Below, one piece after another: positions 12,110 through 23,017 of a stretch of 64,000 bases of DNA (within the stretch, counting starts at the first letter, position 1; every line of letters begins with the position of its first letter). Origin of the DNA: Aphrophora alni (lineage: Eukaryota > Arthropoda > Insecta > Hemiptera > Aphrophoridae). The notes under the pieces are model-generated. The model saw only the letters and a list, made by a program, of their open reading frames with translations, ran no database searches and was not told the origin of the DNA. Position numbers and translations under genes: made by a program. The DNA lies in the NCBI GenBank assembly GCA_963513935.1, contig OY740777.1, positions 14,991,092 to 15,055,091 of the forward strand. Reading direction: 5' to 3'.

Positions 12110-13030
12110 GACTCATGCCACTCAATAGGATATTTTGGAGTCATAAAATTCTGTCATACTATATAAAGCTTTTAATTTGAGCCAGATTTGTAAAGTAGTT
12201 TTAAAAAAAAAATTCGGCAGATGTTTGAGAACATCTGGCAACATATTGAATCACTTTATTCCGTTTGAGTAAAGCAAGCTTCAGACTTTGTAAGCCTGAC
12301 AAGTGGAACATTTATATATCTTGTATTATATGAGTGGACTTCACTTAGAACATCAAGGTGACTTAGGTTACCTTTAACATGCAATAAACACTGAAAAATA
12401 CACATGCTTGGAAGGGTTGATTCAATGAAAAACTTTTTACAAGAAACAAATTTACCAAGCCCTAACATCGTGTGCAAGGCTCTCTTTATTTAGTTTTATC
12501 GTTTTAATTGATTTCATTGTTTAAGTAATTTGTTTAAAGCAGTAAAACTGTGTAAGTGAATTTAGCTCTGTGAGTTTTTTATTGTTTAACTTTTAAGAGG
12601 GGAGGAATTCTTTTCTACGGCGATCAGAACTGAACAACAATGTCATGTTACCTAACACCTTGTGAATTCTTCCTATGGGGATATTTAAAGTGTGAAATGT
12701 ATCAAATTAATCCCCGAACAATACCACAACTAAAGGAAGAGATTCGCAATGTCATCGCCCAACTCGAGGAGAACACCTGTCTGAAGGTTATAACAAATTT
12801 CATTGATCGAGGTAAAACATCCAGAGCAACTCATGGAGGACATATGCTAGATGATGTTATTTTTTCATATGTAATGTTTACATATGTAATGGCAACATGC
12901 TTTGTATTGATGTTGAAATGTGTTACATTTATAAAAAGTTTATGACAACAACTAAAATTGTATGTAAAATATTTATTAACACCGTTATTTTCCATGTGAA
13001 TTTTTATCCTTTTTCTAATGAACAATAATT
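12110..13030 (+). mobile_element. Degraded mariner/Tc1-like element, approximate bounds
   Basis: The bounds are inferred. The coding relic at 12,634-12,890 is flanked by sequence such as ATACTATATAAAGCTTTTAA (near 12,156), of a kind often seen near ends of IS630/mariner elements. No clear terminal inverted repeats or TA target duplications were identified by eye. A small hairpin, CAGATGTT-TGAG-AACATCTG, lies near 12,218-12,237. Confidence 0.3.
12634..12890 (+). pseudogene. Mariner/IS630-like transposase, C-terminal fragment
   Basis: The translated fragment carries LTPCEFFLWGYLKCEMY, then IPQLKEEIRNVIAQLE, and ends with a GGHMLDDVIF motif. This is the usual order at the C-terminus of mariner/IS630-type transposases, where the DFFLWG segment carries the third catalytic acid in most members; here it reads EFFLWG. 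The upstream catalytic domain and the N-terminal helix-turn-helix are absent, so this is a truncated relic. The segment after GGHMLDDVIF runs on without family resemblance. It sits alone, with no partner gene. Confidence 0.7.
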
Positions 13031-14368
13031 TTATAACGGTCGATTAACAGTATTTTTATATTCTACATATCACAACACTTAAAATTTGTTACATCTATCA
13101 TCTGTGTAGGAATGAAACTAGACATTAAAAATAGATTGTTGAATTTTACCATAATTTTTACTAAAGTTTGAACTATAATACTGTTTTACTTATTAGTGTT
13201 ATTATTGTTATATTTCCAATATTGTCTTTATGTTTGTTAAATGCAGTTTAAAACTCAATATAACATAAAAAAGTAAAATATGTACATAATATACCTATAT
13301 AAATAATTATCTTAACGTTTTTCAGCCCGATAGTAATTCAACTTAAGTAACAATGAGATATGATAACCTAGTCAAATCCAATGATATGAACCATATCTTC
13401 CTCATTGAGTCTCTGCTGTTTGGGACTGTACACATCAGCTGCACAGTTTCCTGAACCCGTTACTGACAGTTAGAGATAAGAGTAAAGTGAGTTACAAAGA
13501 TATTAAATTATGAATTACAAAGAGGCTCATAAAGACGAATAAACAAAATTTACAAAGCGAGTTCAGGTTGTCTTTAAATTGGAACACTTACAGTGCTCTC
13601 CAGAGCATAGAAACTCTCAAAATTAGGTGTAGATCAAAATAATTATAGTGTAAATATCTGATAAACTTATTTAGAAAAAATAAAATTTCTAGATTTTATG
13701 CATCACTTTAATAATGTTTACATAAACTAATTAAAGCATTAAATAATCTTTTAAAATCTTTAAGTCAATTTATTAAGATTAGGAATTAAAATATAAAAGG
13801 GATGTTTCAAGGGAGGAGGTGACAAATTTAAATTATATTAGCAATAAGTTTAATGACAATTTACAAAACTTTCTTTTCAATGCATACAAAACCATAAATG
13901 CAATATATAGTTTACCTTAGAGTATCTCCTCAATGACAGGACCTCATTGACTTTGTCATTGTGTCAAATTAAATACATTTATTTTTTTAATATACTTAAA
14001 ATTAAGTTTAATACAAATTACTCTGGAGCTTTAATTTTTCTGAAAAAAGCAGTAATAATTAGGACTAAGGGAAATTCATAATACAAGAAAGAATAATAAT
14101 ATTTGGAAAACAATTGTTTATGTATACAGGTTTATGCAACATATTGAAAAGGGCATTGCAAGAAAATAACCGAGTCCGAAGTTGGAAATTAGCGAATTAA
14201 AAAAGTTTTTGTGCAAAATAAATATATTTTAGTGTAAAAAGGAACTGAATTCAATTAGTACAGGACGTAAAGTAATAAAAAACACTAATCGATATTAAGG
14301 GACAGAAAGTTACTAATTTAAGTGCCATATTTATATTAAATGTTGAGCTTGACTTATGAGAAAAATTA
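13031..14368. other. AT-rich stretch without recognisable gene
   Basis: No domains or repeats are recognised, apart from the shared 18-mer near 14,337 noted for 10,554. Confidence 0.4.
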
Positions 14369-14623
14369 TACAGTATAACCAACACACAGAACACAATTCT
14401 CACCAAAAGTACGCCTAAGTATCAGTCGCGTTTCAACGACAAGGTTGTCCTCTTCAGTGATACACGAGCTACACCAATCAAACTATAACTCAACTTGTGT
14501 TAGTTATAGTTTGATTGGTGTAGCTCGTGTATCACTGAAGAGGACGACTTTGTCGTTGAAAAGCGTCTGATACTTAGGCGTATTTTTTGTGAGAATTGTG
14601 TTCTGTGTGTTAGTTATACTGTA
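14369..14623. repeat. 255-bp near-perfect palindrome (122-bp arms, 11-bp loop)
   Basis: The left arm, 14,369-14,490, is the reverse complement of the right arm, 14,502-14,623, with scattered substitutions. It opens with TACAGTATAAC and closes with GTTATACTGTA. Each arm carries a hammerhead-like core reading outward: CTGAAGA (14,535-14,541), a hairpin ACGAC-TTT-GTCGT, then GAAA (14,558-14,561), and the equivalent on the - strand at 14,457-14,431. This layout fits inverted terminal repeats of a Penelope-like element or a fold-back element that lost its interior. No poly(A) or target duplication is obvious. Confidence 0.85.
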
Positions 14624-15734
14624 GTAATTTAAGGTTTATTATTTTTATGATACGTCAGCTCAATTTATTGAGAAATCCAAGATCATTAATTATGTCCAAA
14701 ACCACGAAAGTAAAAAATTGGATGTACCAAGTTTAGAGCGCTTGTCACGACTTTCTGTGTAATTTCACACGAAACATAATAAAACTTGTATTTTACATGC
14801 AGGTAGAAAGAATTAGGATAAAGAAATATTTTAGTAATAATAATTCGGCAAATTCTTATGATCACCTTGATAAAGAAAAGAAAAACAAAACAAAGGAGAA
14901 CACAATGGGGAAGAAATACAGAAATGAAAACCTGTGTTGATCTTTGCAGTTTTTTTATGAAAACAGCTTTTTATTAATTATTGAGTTTTATACTTATAAA
15001 AGTATCGGAACCCACTTTATCTTGTAAAAATACAAAACAAAATAATTGAATAACTAGTTATATAAATCTAAACATTTGCTTAGTTGTTTATCACAAATTG
15101 TAATAAAATACTTTTATTTAAAGGAAACAAGAAACGCATCCACAATTTTTATTATTTAATTATGTTATGGAGAATGTGAGAGAGAGCGAGAGAGGGAGAG
15201 AGGGAGAGAAAGAGAAAGAGAGAAAGAGATATTTCTACACAGTATAATATTGCAAATTTTATGAAGTGGTACAACAGTTTACAAAACCGAAGTTCGAAAC
15301 GTTATCTTTGGGCGAGAATAATAGAACAATGTAACAAAATAAAACAAATTTGTTTGTGAATCATACATTTTTATATAATCCGCCTCAATACTGTCAAGAT
15401 GTCAGCGGATCGCAGTTTGAACATCAGCGAAATAATTGTACAAGTTTAATTAACAATAATAATTACTGTTTTGTTTTATTATTTATAAAACAGATTAAAA
15501 CCAAGTAGATGAGTGATTGTCTGAAAATGAAATAATCCAAACTTTAACTTTTGAAAAGTTGTTTATTTATTTAATTTTTTTAAATGCCACAACTTAAAAA
15601 TACTTAAACGTAAATTATAATATTATATTAATTATTTTTAATTTGTTCTTAACAACAATCTGTCGATCTTACACTATATTCCTTTTTTGCACTCTAAACA
15701 AATCTAATAACAAAGCGTTTGTTTTCTCCTCTGT
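14624..15734. other. AT-rich stretch with GA-rich microsatellite at 15,176-15,230
   Basis: A run of GAGAGAG/GAGAGG/AAAGAG units lies at 15,176-15,230. No gene is recognised. Confidence 0.5.
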
Positions 15735-15990
15735 TTGTTAATACTAAACAAGTCATTCCACTCACGGAAAATCTTTCGTGGTACTTCTTATTACAGTTTC
15801 GTTGGGAGTTCTCTCTCTGGGGAATTACATAAGAAAACATCATTTGACACAAAGCCCAAACACTTTATTTACTTTTCCTTCTATATAGTCTTAAATCCCT
15901 TTCATTCTCTTGTATCTACCTCTAATTTTCCAAAACTTTCCACAGTTAATTTATTAGTATTGCAGTTTGAAGAAAAATGCCCGTTTAAAG
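15735..15990 (+). repeat. Duplicated block c (partner 29,507-29,750)
   Basis: Shared landmarks are AACAAGTCATTCCACTC, GTTGGGAG followed by CTCTCTGG, AAGAAAACATCATTTGA and ACAAAGCCCAAACA. An indel between the two copies (GGGGAATTACATAAG versus GGAGAATTTATAAG) shifts the reading frame, so the short open frames here are probably not a conserved gene. Confidence 0.7.
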
Positions 15991-16133
15991 GTGGTAGATG
16001 TCAACTGCGATTCCGTTTTTAATTCATATAGACCTCCTATCAAATCATAGTAACCTGATAACAGGATTTTGTCATTTTAATGCAGTATCTGGAGAATATA
16101 ACCTAAAAGGAGGTGAATGTCACTAGTAACTGT
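15991..16133 (+). repeat. Module copy 1 of the composite satellite
   Basis: It starts abruptly after TTTAAAG at GTGGTAGATGTC and lacks the upstream CAGTATCAGGAG half seen in later copies. It contains ACCTCCTATC and, further on, AAAGGAGGTGAATGTCAC. This copy forms the left edge of the array. Confidence 0.85.
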
Positions 16134-16527
16134 AAACAACAACAAAAACAAACTCACCAAATGTAAACAACAACAATAACAAACCGACGACTGTAAACGA
16201 CAACAAAAACAAACTGAAAAATGTAAACAACAACAATAACAAACCGACAAAATGTAAACAACAATACAAACTGACAAAATGTAAACAACAACAACAACAA
16301 ACCGTCAAAATATAAACAACAAAAAAAAAAAAACCGACAAAATTTAACAAAAACAAACAGACAAATTGTAAACAACGACAAAAGCATACCGACTATCTGT
16401 AAACAACAACGATAACAAATCGACAAAAATTAAACAAAAAAACTGACAAAATGTAAACAACACCAAAAACAAACCGACAAAGTGTAAATAACAACAAAAA
16501 CAAACCGACTAACTGTAAATAATAACA

Positions 16528-16696
16528 CAGTATCAGGAGAATAAAATGTTAAAAGAGATAGATAACAAATGCGATTCCGTTTTCAATTCAGATAGACCTC
16601 CTATCAAATCATATTCACCTGATAACAGGATTTTGTCATTTTACCACAGTATCAGGAGAATATATTCTTAGAGGAGGTGAATGTCACTCGTAACTG
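16528..16696 (+). repeat. Module copy 2 of the composite satellite
   Basis: It has two direct CAGTATCAGGAGAATA motifs at its two ends and, between them, the inverted ATATTCACCTGATAAC. It differs from the others by GTTAAAAGAGATAGATAAC in place of the usual AAAGGTGGTAGATGTC. Confidence 0.85.
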
Positions 16697-17235
16697 TAAA
16701 CAACAACAAAAACAAATATACCAAATGTAAACAACAACAATAACAGTAAACATAATAACAACAACAATAACAGGTGACTGTAAACAACAACAAATATAAA
16801 AGAAATAACTGTAAACAACAACATAAACAAACCGACAAAATGTAAACAACAACAATAACACACCGTCAAAATATAAACAACAACAAAAAGAAACCGACAA
16901 AATGAAAAGAAAAACAAACAGATAAAATGTAAACAAAATCAAAATCATACTGACTAACTGTAAACAACATCAATAACAAATCGACAAAATGTAATCAAAA
17001 ACCATAATAAACTAACGAATGTAAACAACAACAAAAACAAATGCAATAACTGCAAACAACAACAAAACAAACCGACAAAATGTAAACAACAACATTAACA
17101 AACTGTCAAAATGTAAACAAAAACAAAACATACCGACAAAATGATAAAAAAATAGACAAAATGTAAACAACAACAAAAACAAACATAAATCTGAAAATAA
17201 TACAAAAACAAACCGACCAACTGTAAACAACAACA

Positions 17236-17402
17236 CAGTATCATAAAAATATAATGTTAAAGGTGGTAGATGTCAACTGCGATTCCGTTTTTAATTCAGA
17301 TAGACATCCTATCAAATCATATTCACATCATAATAGTATTTTGTCAAAAACCGCAGTATCCGGAGAATATAATCTTAGAAGAGGTGAATTTCACTATTAA
17401 CT
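17236..17402 (+). repeat. Module copy 3 of the composite satellite
   Basis: The inverted motif is weakened to ATATTCACATCATAA, and the second direct motif reads CAGTATCCGGAGAATA. Confidence 0.85.
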
Positions 17403-17745
17403 ATAAACAACAACAAAAACAAACTCACCAAATGTAAACAACAACAAAAAACAAAAGGAGTAACTGTAAAGAACAACAAAACCAACCCGACAAATGTAAA
17501 CAACAACAATAACAAACCGTCAAAATATAAACAATAACAAAAACAAACCGACAAAATGTAAACAACAACAATAACAAACCGACCAAATGTAAACAACAAC
17601 AATAACAAACTGACAAAATATAAACAACAACAAAAACAAACCAACAAATAAAAAACAAAACAATGACAAAATGTTGAACAACGACAAAAACAAACTGACA
17701 AATGTAAACAACAACAATAACAAACCGTCAAATGAAACAACAACA

Positions 17746-17932
17746 CAGTATCAGGAAAATATAATGTTAAAGGTGGTAGATGTCAACTACGATTGCGTTT
17801 TTAATTCAGATAGACCTCCTATCAAATTTATTTGATAACAGGATAATAGGATAATCTGATAACAGGATTTTGTTATTTTACCTCAGTATCAGGAGAATAT
17901 AATCAGGAGGTGGTGAATGTTACTAGTAACTG
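17746..17932 (+). repeat. Module copy 4 of the composite satellite
   Basis: It is longer than the others because GGATAA-type repeats expand the middle (GATAACAGGATAATAGGATAA). The inverted ATTCACCT motif is lost. Confidence 0.85.
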
Positions 17933-18398
17933 TTAACAACAATAAAAACAAACTCACGAAATGTAAACAACAAAAATAACAAACCAAAGACTGTAAACAA
18001 GAACAAATAGAAAATAAATAACTGTAAACAACAACAAAAACAAACCTACAAATGTAAACAAGAGCAATAAGAAAACCGTCAAAATATAAACAAAAAAAAA
18101 AAAAAAACAGTAACTGTAAAGAATTACAAAAACAAACTGACAAAATATAAAAAAAAAAAATAAATAAATAAATAAATAAACCGACACGATGAAAACAAAA
18201 ACAAACAGACAAAATGAGAACAAAAACAAACGGACATAATGTAAACAACAACAAAAGCAATCTGACTAAATGTAAACAACAACAATAACAAACCGACAAA
18301 ATGTAAACAAGAAAAAAAATAAATAATGTAAATAACAAAAAAAACCGACAAACTGTAAACGACAACTAAACCAAACCGAGTAACTGTAAACAAAAACA

Positions 18399-18566
18399 CA
18401 GTATCAGGAGAATATAATGGTTAAGGTGGTAAATGTCAACTACGATTCCGTTTTAATTCATATAGACTTCCTATCAAATCATATTCACCTACTAACAGGA
18501 TTTTGTTATTTTACAGTAGTATCAGGATAATATAATCTCAAAGGAGGTGAATGTCACTAGTACCTG
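18399..18566 (+). repeat. Module copy 5 of the composite satellite
   Basis: Standard layout with ATATTCACCTACTAAC as a degenerate inverted motif. It is followed by the longest stretch of regular 31-bp units. Confidence 0.85.
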
Positions 18567-19400
18567 TAAACAACAACAAAAACAAACTCACCAAATATAA
18601 ACAACAACAATAACAAACAGACGACTGTAAACAACAACAAAAACAAAAGGAATTACTGTAAACAACAACAAATAAAAACCTACAAATGTAAACAACAACA
18701 ATAACAAAACCGACAAAATATAAACAACAACAAAAAAAGAGTAAATGTAAAGAACAACAAAAACAAACCGACAAATGTAAACAACAACAATAACAAAACC
18801 GACAAAATATAAACAACAACAAAAACAAACCGACAAAATGAAAACAAAAGAAAACTGACAAATGTAAAAAAACAACAAAAACAAACCGATAAATTAATGT
18901 AAACAACAACAATATCAAACCGACAAAATGTAAACAACAACAATAACAAACTGACAAAATGTAAACAAAAACAAAATCTAAACAACAACAATAACAAACC
19001 GACAAAATGAAAACAAAAACAAACTGACAAAATGTAAAACAACAACAAAAACAAACCGACAAAATGTAAACAACAACAATAACAAACCGACAAAATGTAA
19101 ACAACAACAATAACAAACTGACAAAATGTAAACAACAACAATAACAAACTGACAAAATGTAAACAACAACAAAATCTAAACAACAACAATAAGAAACCGA
19201 CAAAATAAAAACAAAAACAAATTGACAAAATGTAAAATAACAACAAAAACAAACCGACAAAATGTAAACAACAACAATAACAAACCGACAAAATGTAAAT
19301 AACAACAATAACAAACCGACAAAATGTAAACAAGAACAAAAACAAACCAAAAATCTGTAAACAATTAAAAAAACAATCCGACCAACTTGAAACAACAACA

Positions 19401-19568
19401 CAGTATCAGGAAAATATAAAGTTAAAGGTGGTAGATGTCAACTGCGATTCCGTTTTTAATTCAGATAGACCTCCTATCAAATCATATTCGCCTGATATCA
19501 CTATTTTGTCATTTCACCTCAGTATCAGGAGAATTTAATTTTAGAGGAGGTGAATTTCACTAGTAACT
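19401..19568 (+). repeat. Module copy 6 of the composite satellite
   Basis: Standard layout. The inverted motif is ATATTCGCCTGATATCAC. Confidence 0.85.
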
Positions 19569-20295
19569 GTAAACAACAACTAAAACTAAGTCACCAAATG
19601 TAAACAACAACGATAACAAACCAACGACTGTAAACATCAACAAATACAAAAGAAATACCTGTAAACAACAACATAAACAAACTGACAAAATGTAAAGAAC
19701 AACAATACTAAACCGTCAAAATATAAACAACAACAAAAAAAACCGACAAAATATAAACAACAAGAAACACAAACCGACAAATTGAAAAAAACAAACAGAC
19801 AAAATGTAAACAACAACAAAAGCATACCGACTAACTGTAAACAACAACAATAACAAATCGACAAAATGTAAACAAAAACAATTGCAAACTGACAAAATGT
19901 AAACAACAACAGAAAAACCGACAAAATTTAAACAACAACAAAAACAAACCGACAAAATGTAAACATGAAAAAAAACTGCCAAAATGTAAACAACAACAAA
20001 AACTTACTCAAAAAAATATAAACAACAACAATAAAAACCAACGACTGAAAACAACAACAAAAACAAAATAAATTACTATATACAACAACAAAAACAAAAG
20101 CAATAACTGTAAACAACAACAAAAACAAACCGAAAAATGTAAACAACAACAATACCAAACCGTCAAAATGTAAACAACAACAAAAACATACCGACAAAAT
20201 GATAAAAAAGCATAAAAAATATAAACAACGACAAAAGCAAACCGACTTACTGTAAACAACAGCAATAACAATCATAGTAACTGTAAACAAAAACA

Positions 20296-20462
20296 CAGTA
20301 TCAGGTGAATATAATGTTAAAGGTGGTAAATGTCAACTGCATTCCGTTTTTAATTCATATATACCTCCTACCAAATCATATTCGCCTGATAACAGGATTT
20401 TGTCATTTTACCGCAGTATCAGGAGAAAATAAATTTAAAGGAGATGAATGTCACTAGTATCT
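20296..20462 (+). repeat. Module copy 7 of the composite satellite
   Basis: Standard layout, with CAGTATCAGGTGAATA as the first direct motif and GAGATGAATG where other copies have GAGGTGAATG. Confidence 0.85.
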
Positions 20463-20947
20463 GTAAACAACAACAAAAACAAACTTACCAAATGTAAACA
20501 ACAACAATAACAAACCGACGACTGTAAAAAAACAACAATAACAAAAGAAGAAAAATAAATGTAAAAAAAACCGACAAATGTAAACAACAACAATAACAAA
20601 CCGTTAAATGAACAACAACAATAAAAAAACCGTAAAAATATAAACAACAACAAAAACATACTGACAAAATGAAAACAAAAACCAACTGACAAAATGTAAA
20701 AAAACAAAATAACAAACCGACAAAATGTAAACAACAACAATAACAAACCGACAAAATGAAAACAACAACAATAACAAACTGACAAAATGTAAACAACAAC
20801 AAAAACAAATTGACAAAATGTAAACAACAACTATAACAAACCGACAAAATGTCAATAACAAACTGACAAAATATAAACAACAACAACAACAAACCAAAAA
20901 TCTGTAAACAAAAACAAAAATAAACCGACCAACTGTAAACAACAACA

Positions 20948-21116
20948 CAGTATCAGGAAAATATAATGTTAGAGGTGGTAGATGTCAACTGCGATTCTGT
21001 TTTTAATTCAGATAGACCTCCTATCAAATCATATTCACCTGACAACAGTATTTTGTCATTTTACCTCAATATCAGGAGAATATAATCTTAGAGGAGGTGA
21101 ATGTCACAAGTAACTG
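20948..21116 (+). repeat. Module copy 8 of the composite satellite
   Basis: Standard layout. The inverted motif is ATATTCACCTGACAAC. It is followed by the last block of 31-bp units and a truncated ninth start at 21,715. Confidence 0.85.
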
Positions 21117-21736
21117 TAAACGAAAACAAAAACAAACTCACCAAATATAAACAACAACAATAACAAACCAACGACTATAAACAACAATAAATACAAAAGA
21201 AATAACTGTAAACAACAACATAAACAAACCGACAAAATGTAAAGAACAACAATAACAAACTGTCAAAATATAAACAACAACAAAACAAACCGTCAAAATA
21301 TAAACAACATCAAAAACAAACCGATAAAATGAAAACAAAAACAAACAGACAAAATGTAAACAACAAGAAAACCATACCTACAAACTGTAAACAACAATAA
21401 TAAACAAATCAACAAAATGTAAATAAAAACAATAACAAACTGACAAAATGTAAAACAACAACAAAAACAAGCCGACAAATATAAACAACAACAATAACAA
21501 ACCGACAAAAATGTAAAACAGCAACAAAAAAAAACCTACAAAATGTAAACAAAAACAATAACAAACCGACAAAATGTAAACAACAACAAAAAAAACTCAC
21601 CAAATACATGTAAACAACAACAATAACAAACCAACGACTGTAAACAACAACAAAAACAAACCAACAAACGGTAAACAACAACAAAAGCAAAACGAGTAAC
21701 TGTAAACAAAAACACAGTATCAGAAGAATATGATGG

Positions 21737-22430
21737 TAAAAACAGAAATTAATCTATTATATTTCGAGACAAAATGACTCTGCTACTGGGCACATGTTAT
21801 AATAGTTTAATATAAAAAAGTGAAGGTTTCAGATAAAATCCAAAAGGGATTTTGTGGCAAAATCTCTATTTCCGAAACGTAATTTTTAATTGAAAAATAA
21901 AAACAAGAATTTAGTAAGAATAGAAATATTCCTTTTAATTCAGTATAATGTTTATTTTACAATATTCGCACGACACAATATTGTTATGAGTAAAATAAAA
22001 CTACGAAATAGTTGATTTTATTCATAACAAAGATACATCATCGTAAAGAAATATGTAAGAGGAAATAATTAACATAATATAACGTTTTACGATATACCTT
22101 CTCATGACGTAAAAAAATAACCTTTTTTATTGAAGGAGGTAAAAACCAACAAACAACAAATAAAACAGTTTACTCCATCCACTACTCCATCACTCATGTT
22201 TTAAAATGTATGTATAAACGTACAAGATATTCTAAGTATCATCCTACTTTCTAGTAGGACAATTGGCATGAAGATATCGATTATGTGCACTTAAGTACAA
22301 CAATTAGTTAAAAACAAGATTAATGTAATTTCATTATATTCAGCTTAAGCATTTAATCACACCCTGTAGTAACATTTTATTTTTAGTAAAACCTCAAGTT
22401 TAATGCATCGAGTCGTCCTTTACGATTCCA
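21737..22430 (+). repeat. Duplicated block d (partners 29,751-30,230 and 27,800-28,260)
   Basis: Shared with 29,751-30,230 are AAAATCTCTATTT(C/A)CGAAA, ACAATATT, CTA(C/A)GAAATAGTTG, and TTACGATATACCTTCT. Shared with 27,800-28,260 are GGAAATAAT followed by ACATAA, AACGTTTTACGATATAC, GGTAAAAAC(C/T)AACAAACAAC and AACAATTAGTTAA. This makes a family of at least three diverged copies. Confidence 0.65.
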
Positions 22431-22559
22431 TAAAACGGGGATTTTTATGTAAGTACAAAATTAAAAATACAAAACAAAACGTAATCGATCTTTTACAGTG
22501 TGGTACCTTTGTGCTTGCTTAAACAGTTAACATTATTTTTTTTTAATATAAATATCTTT

Positions 22560-22970
22560 GCTTGGAAATATTTCTTGTTTAAAACACTTACTAAATATAT
22601 TATTGTAGATTTTTTTCACCAATTATTTCACAATAACAATTTAATATAGCATGTGCTTCATTTATCATTGGTAAATTACGATTCATACAACACCACCCGT
22701 AGTATAAATAAATTACAAATATTATATATTCTTTCTGTCCACAGAATAAATAAGCTGAATATTACTTCACAAAATTCTTTTAAATGAACCCCCTGAAGCA
22801 TGAAGAGTATAGAAGTTCCAATAGAATGGCTAATTATAGCTTTTAAAAGAGTGAAAAGAATTTACATCAATATTATTCAATGAACAATACCCAGTTATAG
22901 GAGAGAGAATGCATATTTAGTGCTTCCACTAATGACCGGATTTTAAATTTTATTTCGAAGATTACTATGA
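22560..22970 (+). repeat. Duplicated block e (partner 34,155-34,560)
   Basis: Shared landmarks are ATGTGCTTCATT, ACCACCC, CTCTTTCTGT or its equivalent followed by CAGAATA, CTGAAGCATGAA, GAATGGCTAATT or GAAATGGCTAATT, TAGCTTTTAAAAGA and TCAATGAACAATAC. Both copies end in TGACCGGATTTTAAATTTT or a close variant. Confidence 0.7.
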
Positions 22971-22977
22971 TGTTAAA

Positions 22978-22978
<1 letters not shown>

Positions 22979-23013
<35 letters not shown>
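22979..23013. repeat. (TA)n microsatellite
   Basis: Uninterrupted TA repeat directly after duplicated block e. Confidence 0.95.

Positions 23014-23017
<4 letters not shown>

Larger units (their letters stand above)
15991..21736. repeat. Composite satellite: 31-bp unit arrays with eight ~170-bp modules
   Basis: The basic unit, read on the + strand, is built from AAACCGACAAAATGTAAAC followed by AACAACAATAAC, 31 bp in all, with variants. Blocks of this unit separate eight copies of a longer module carrying GATTCCGTTTTTAATTCA. Modules begin at 15,991 and then at 16,528, 17,236, 17,746, 18,399, 19,401, 20,296 and 20,948, with a final partial start at 21,715. Spacing therefore varies from about 510 to 1,000 bp, depending on how many 31-bp units lie between. 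The + strand is A/C-rich and the - strand G/T-rich. Because the - strand unit lacks stop codons and 31 is not a multiple of 3, long artificial frames full of F, V, C and L appear there; I do not treat them as genes. Confidence 0.95.

Noticed and set aside
15735..16022. Conserved small gene shared by 15.7 and 29.5 kb
   Set aside because: DNA similarity is clear, but an indel shifts the frame between the copies, so conservation is not at the protein level.
16077..21690. About 30 long minus-strand open frames coding for repetitive F/V/C/L-rich proteins
   Set aside because: They arise because the 31-bp unit has no stop codon on that strand and cycles through all three frames. The same peptide repeats appear in every frame, and no start context, splice site or domain supports them.
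15991..21736. CRISPR-like regular array
   Set aside because: The units are contiguous variants of one repeat without unique spacers, in eukaryotic DNA with no associated genes.
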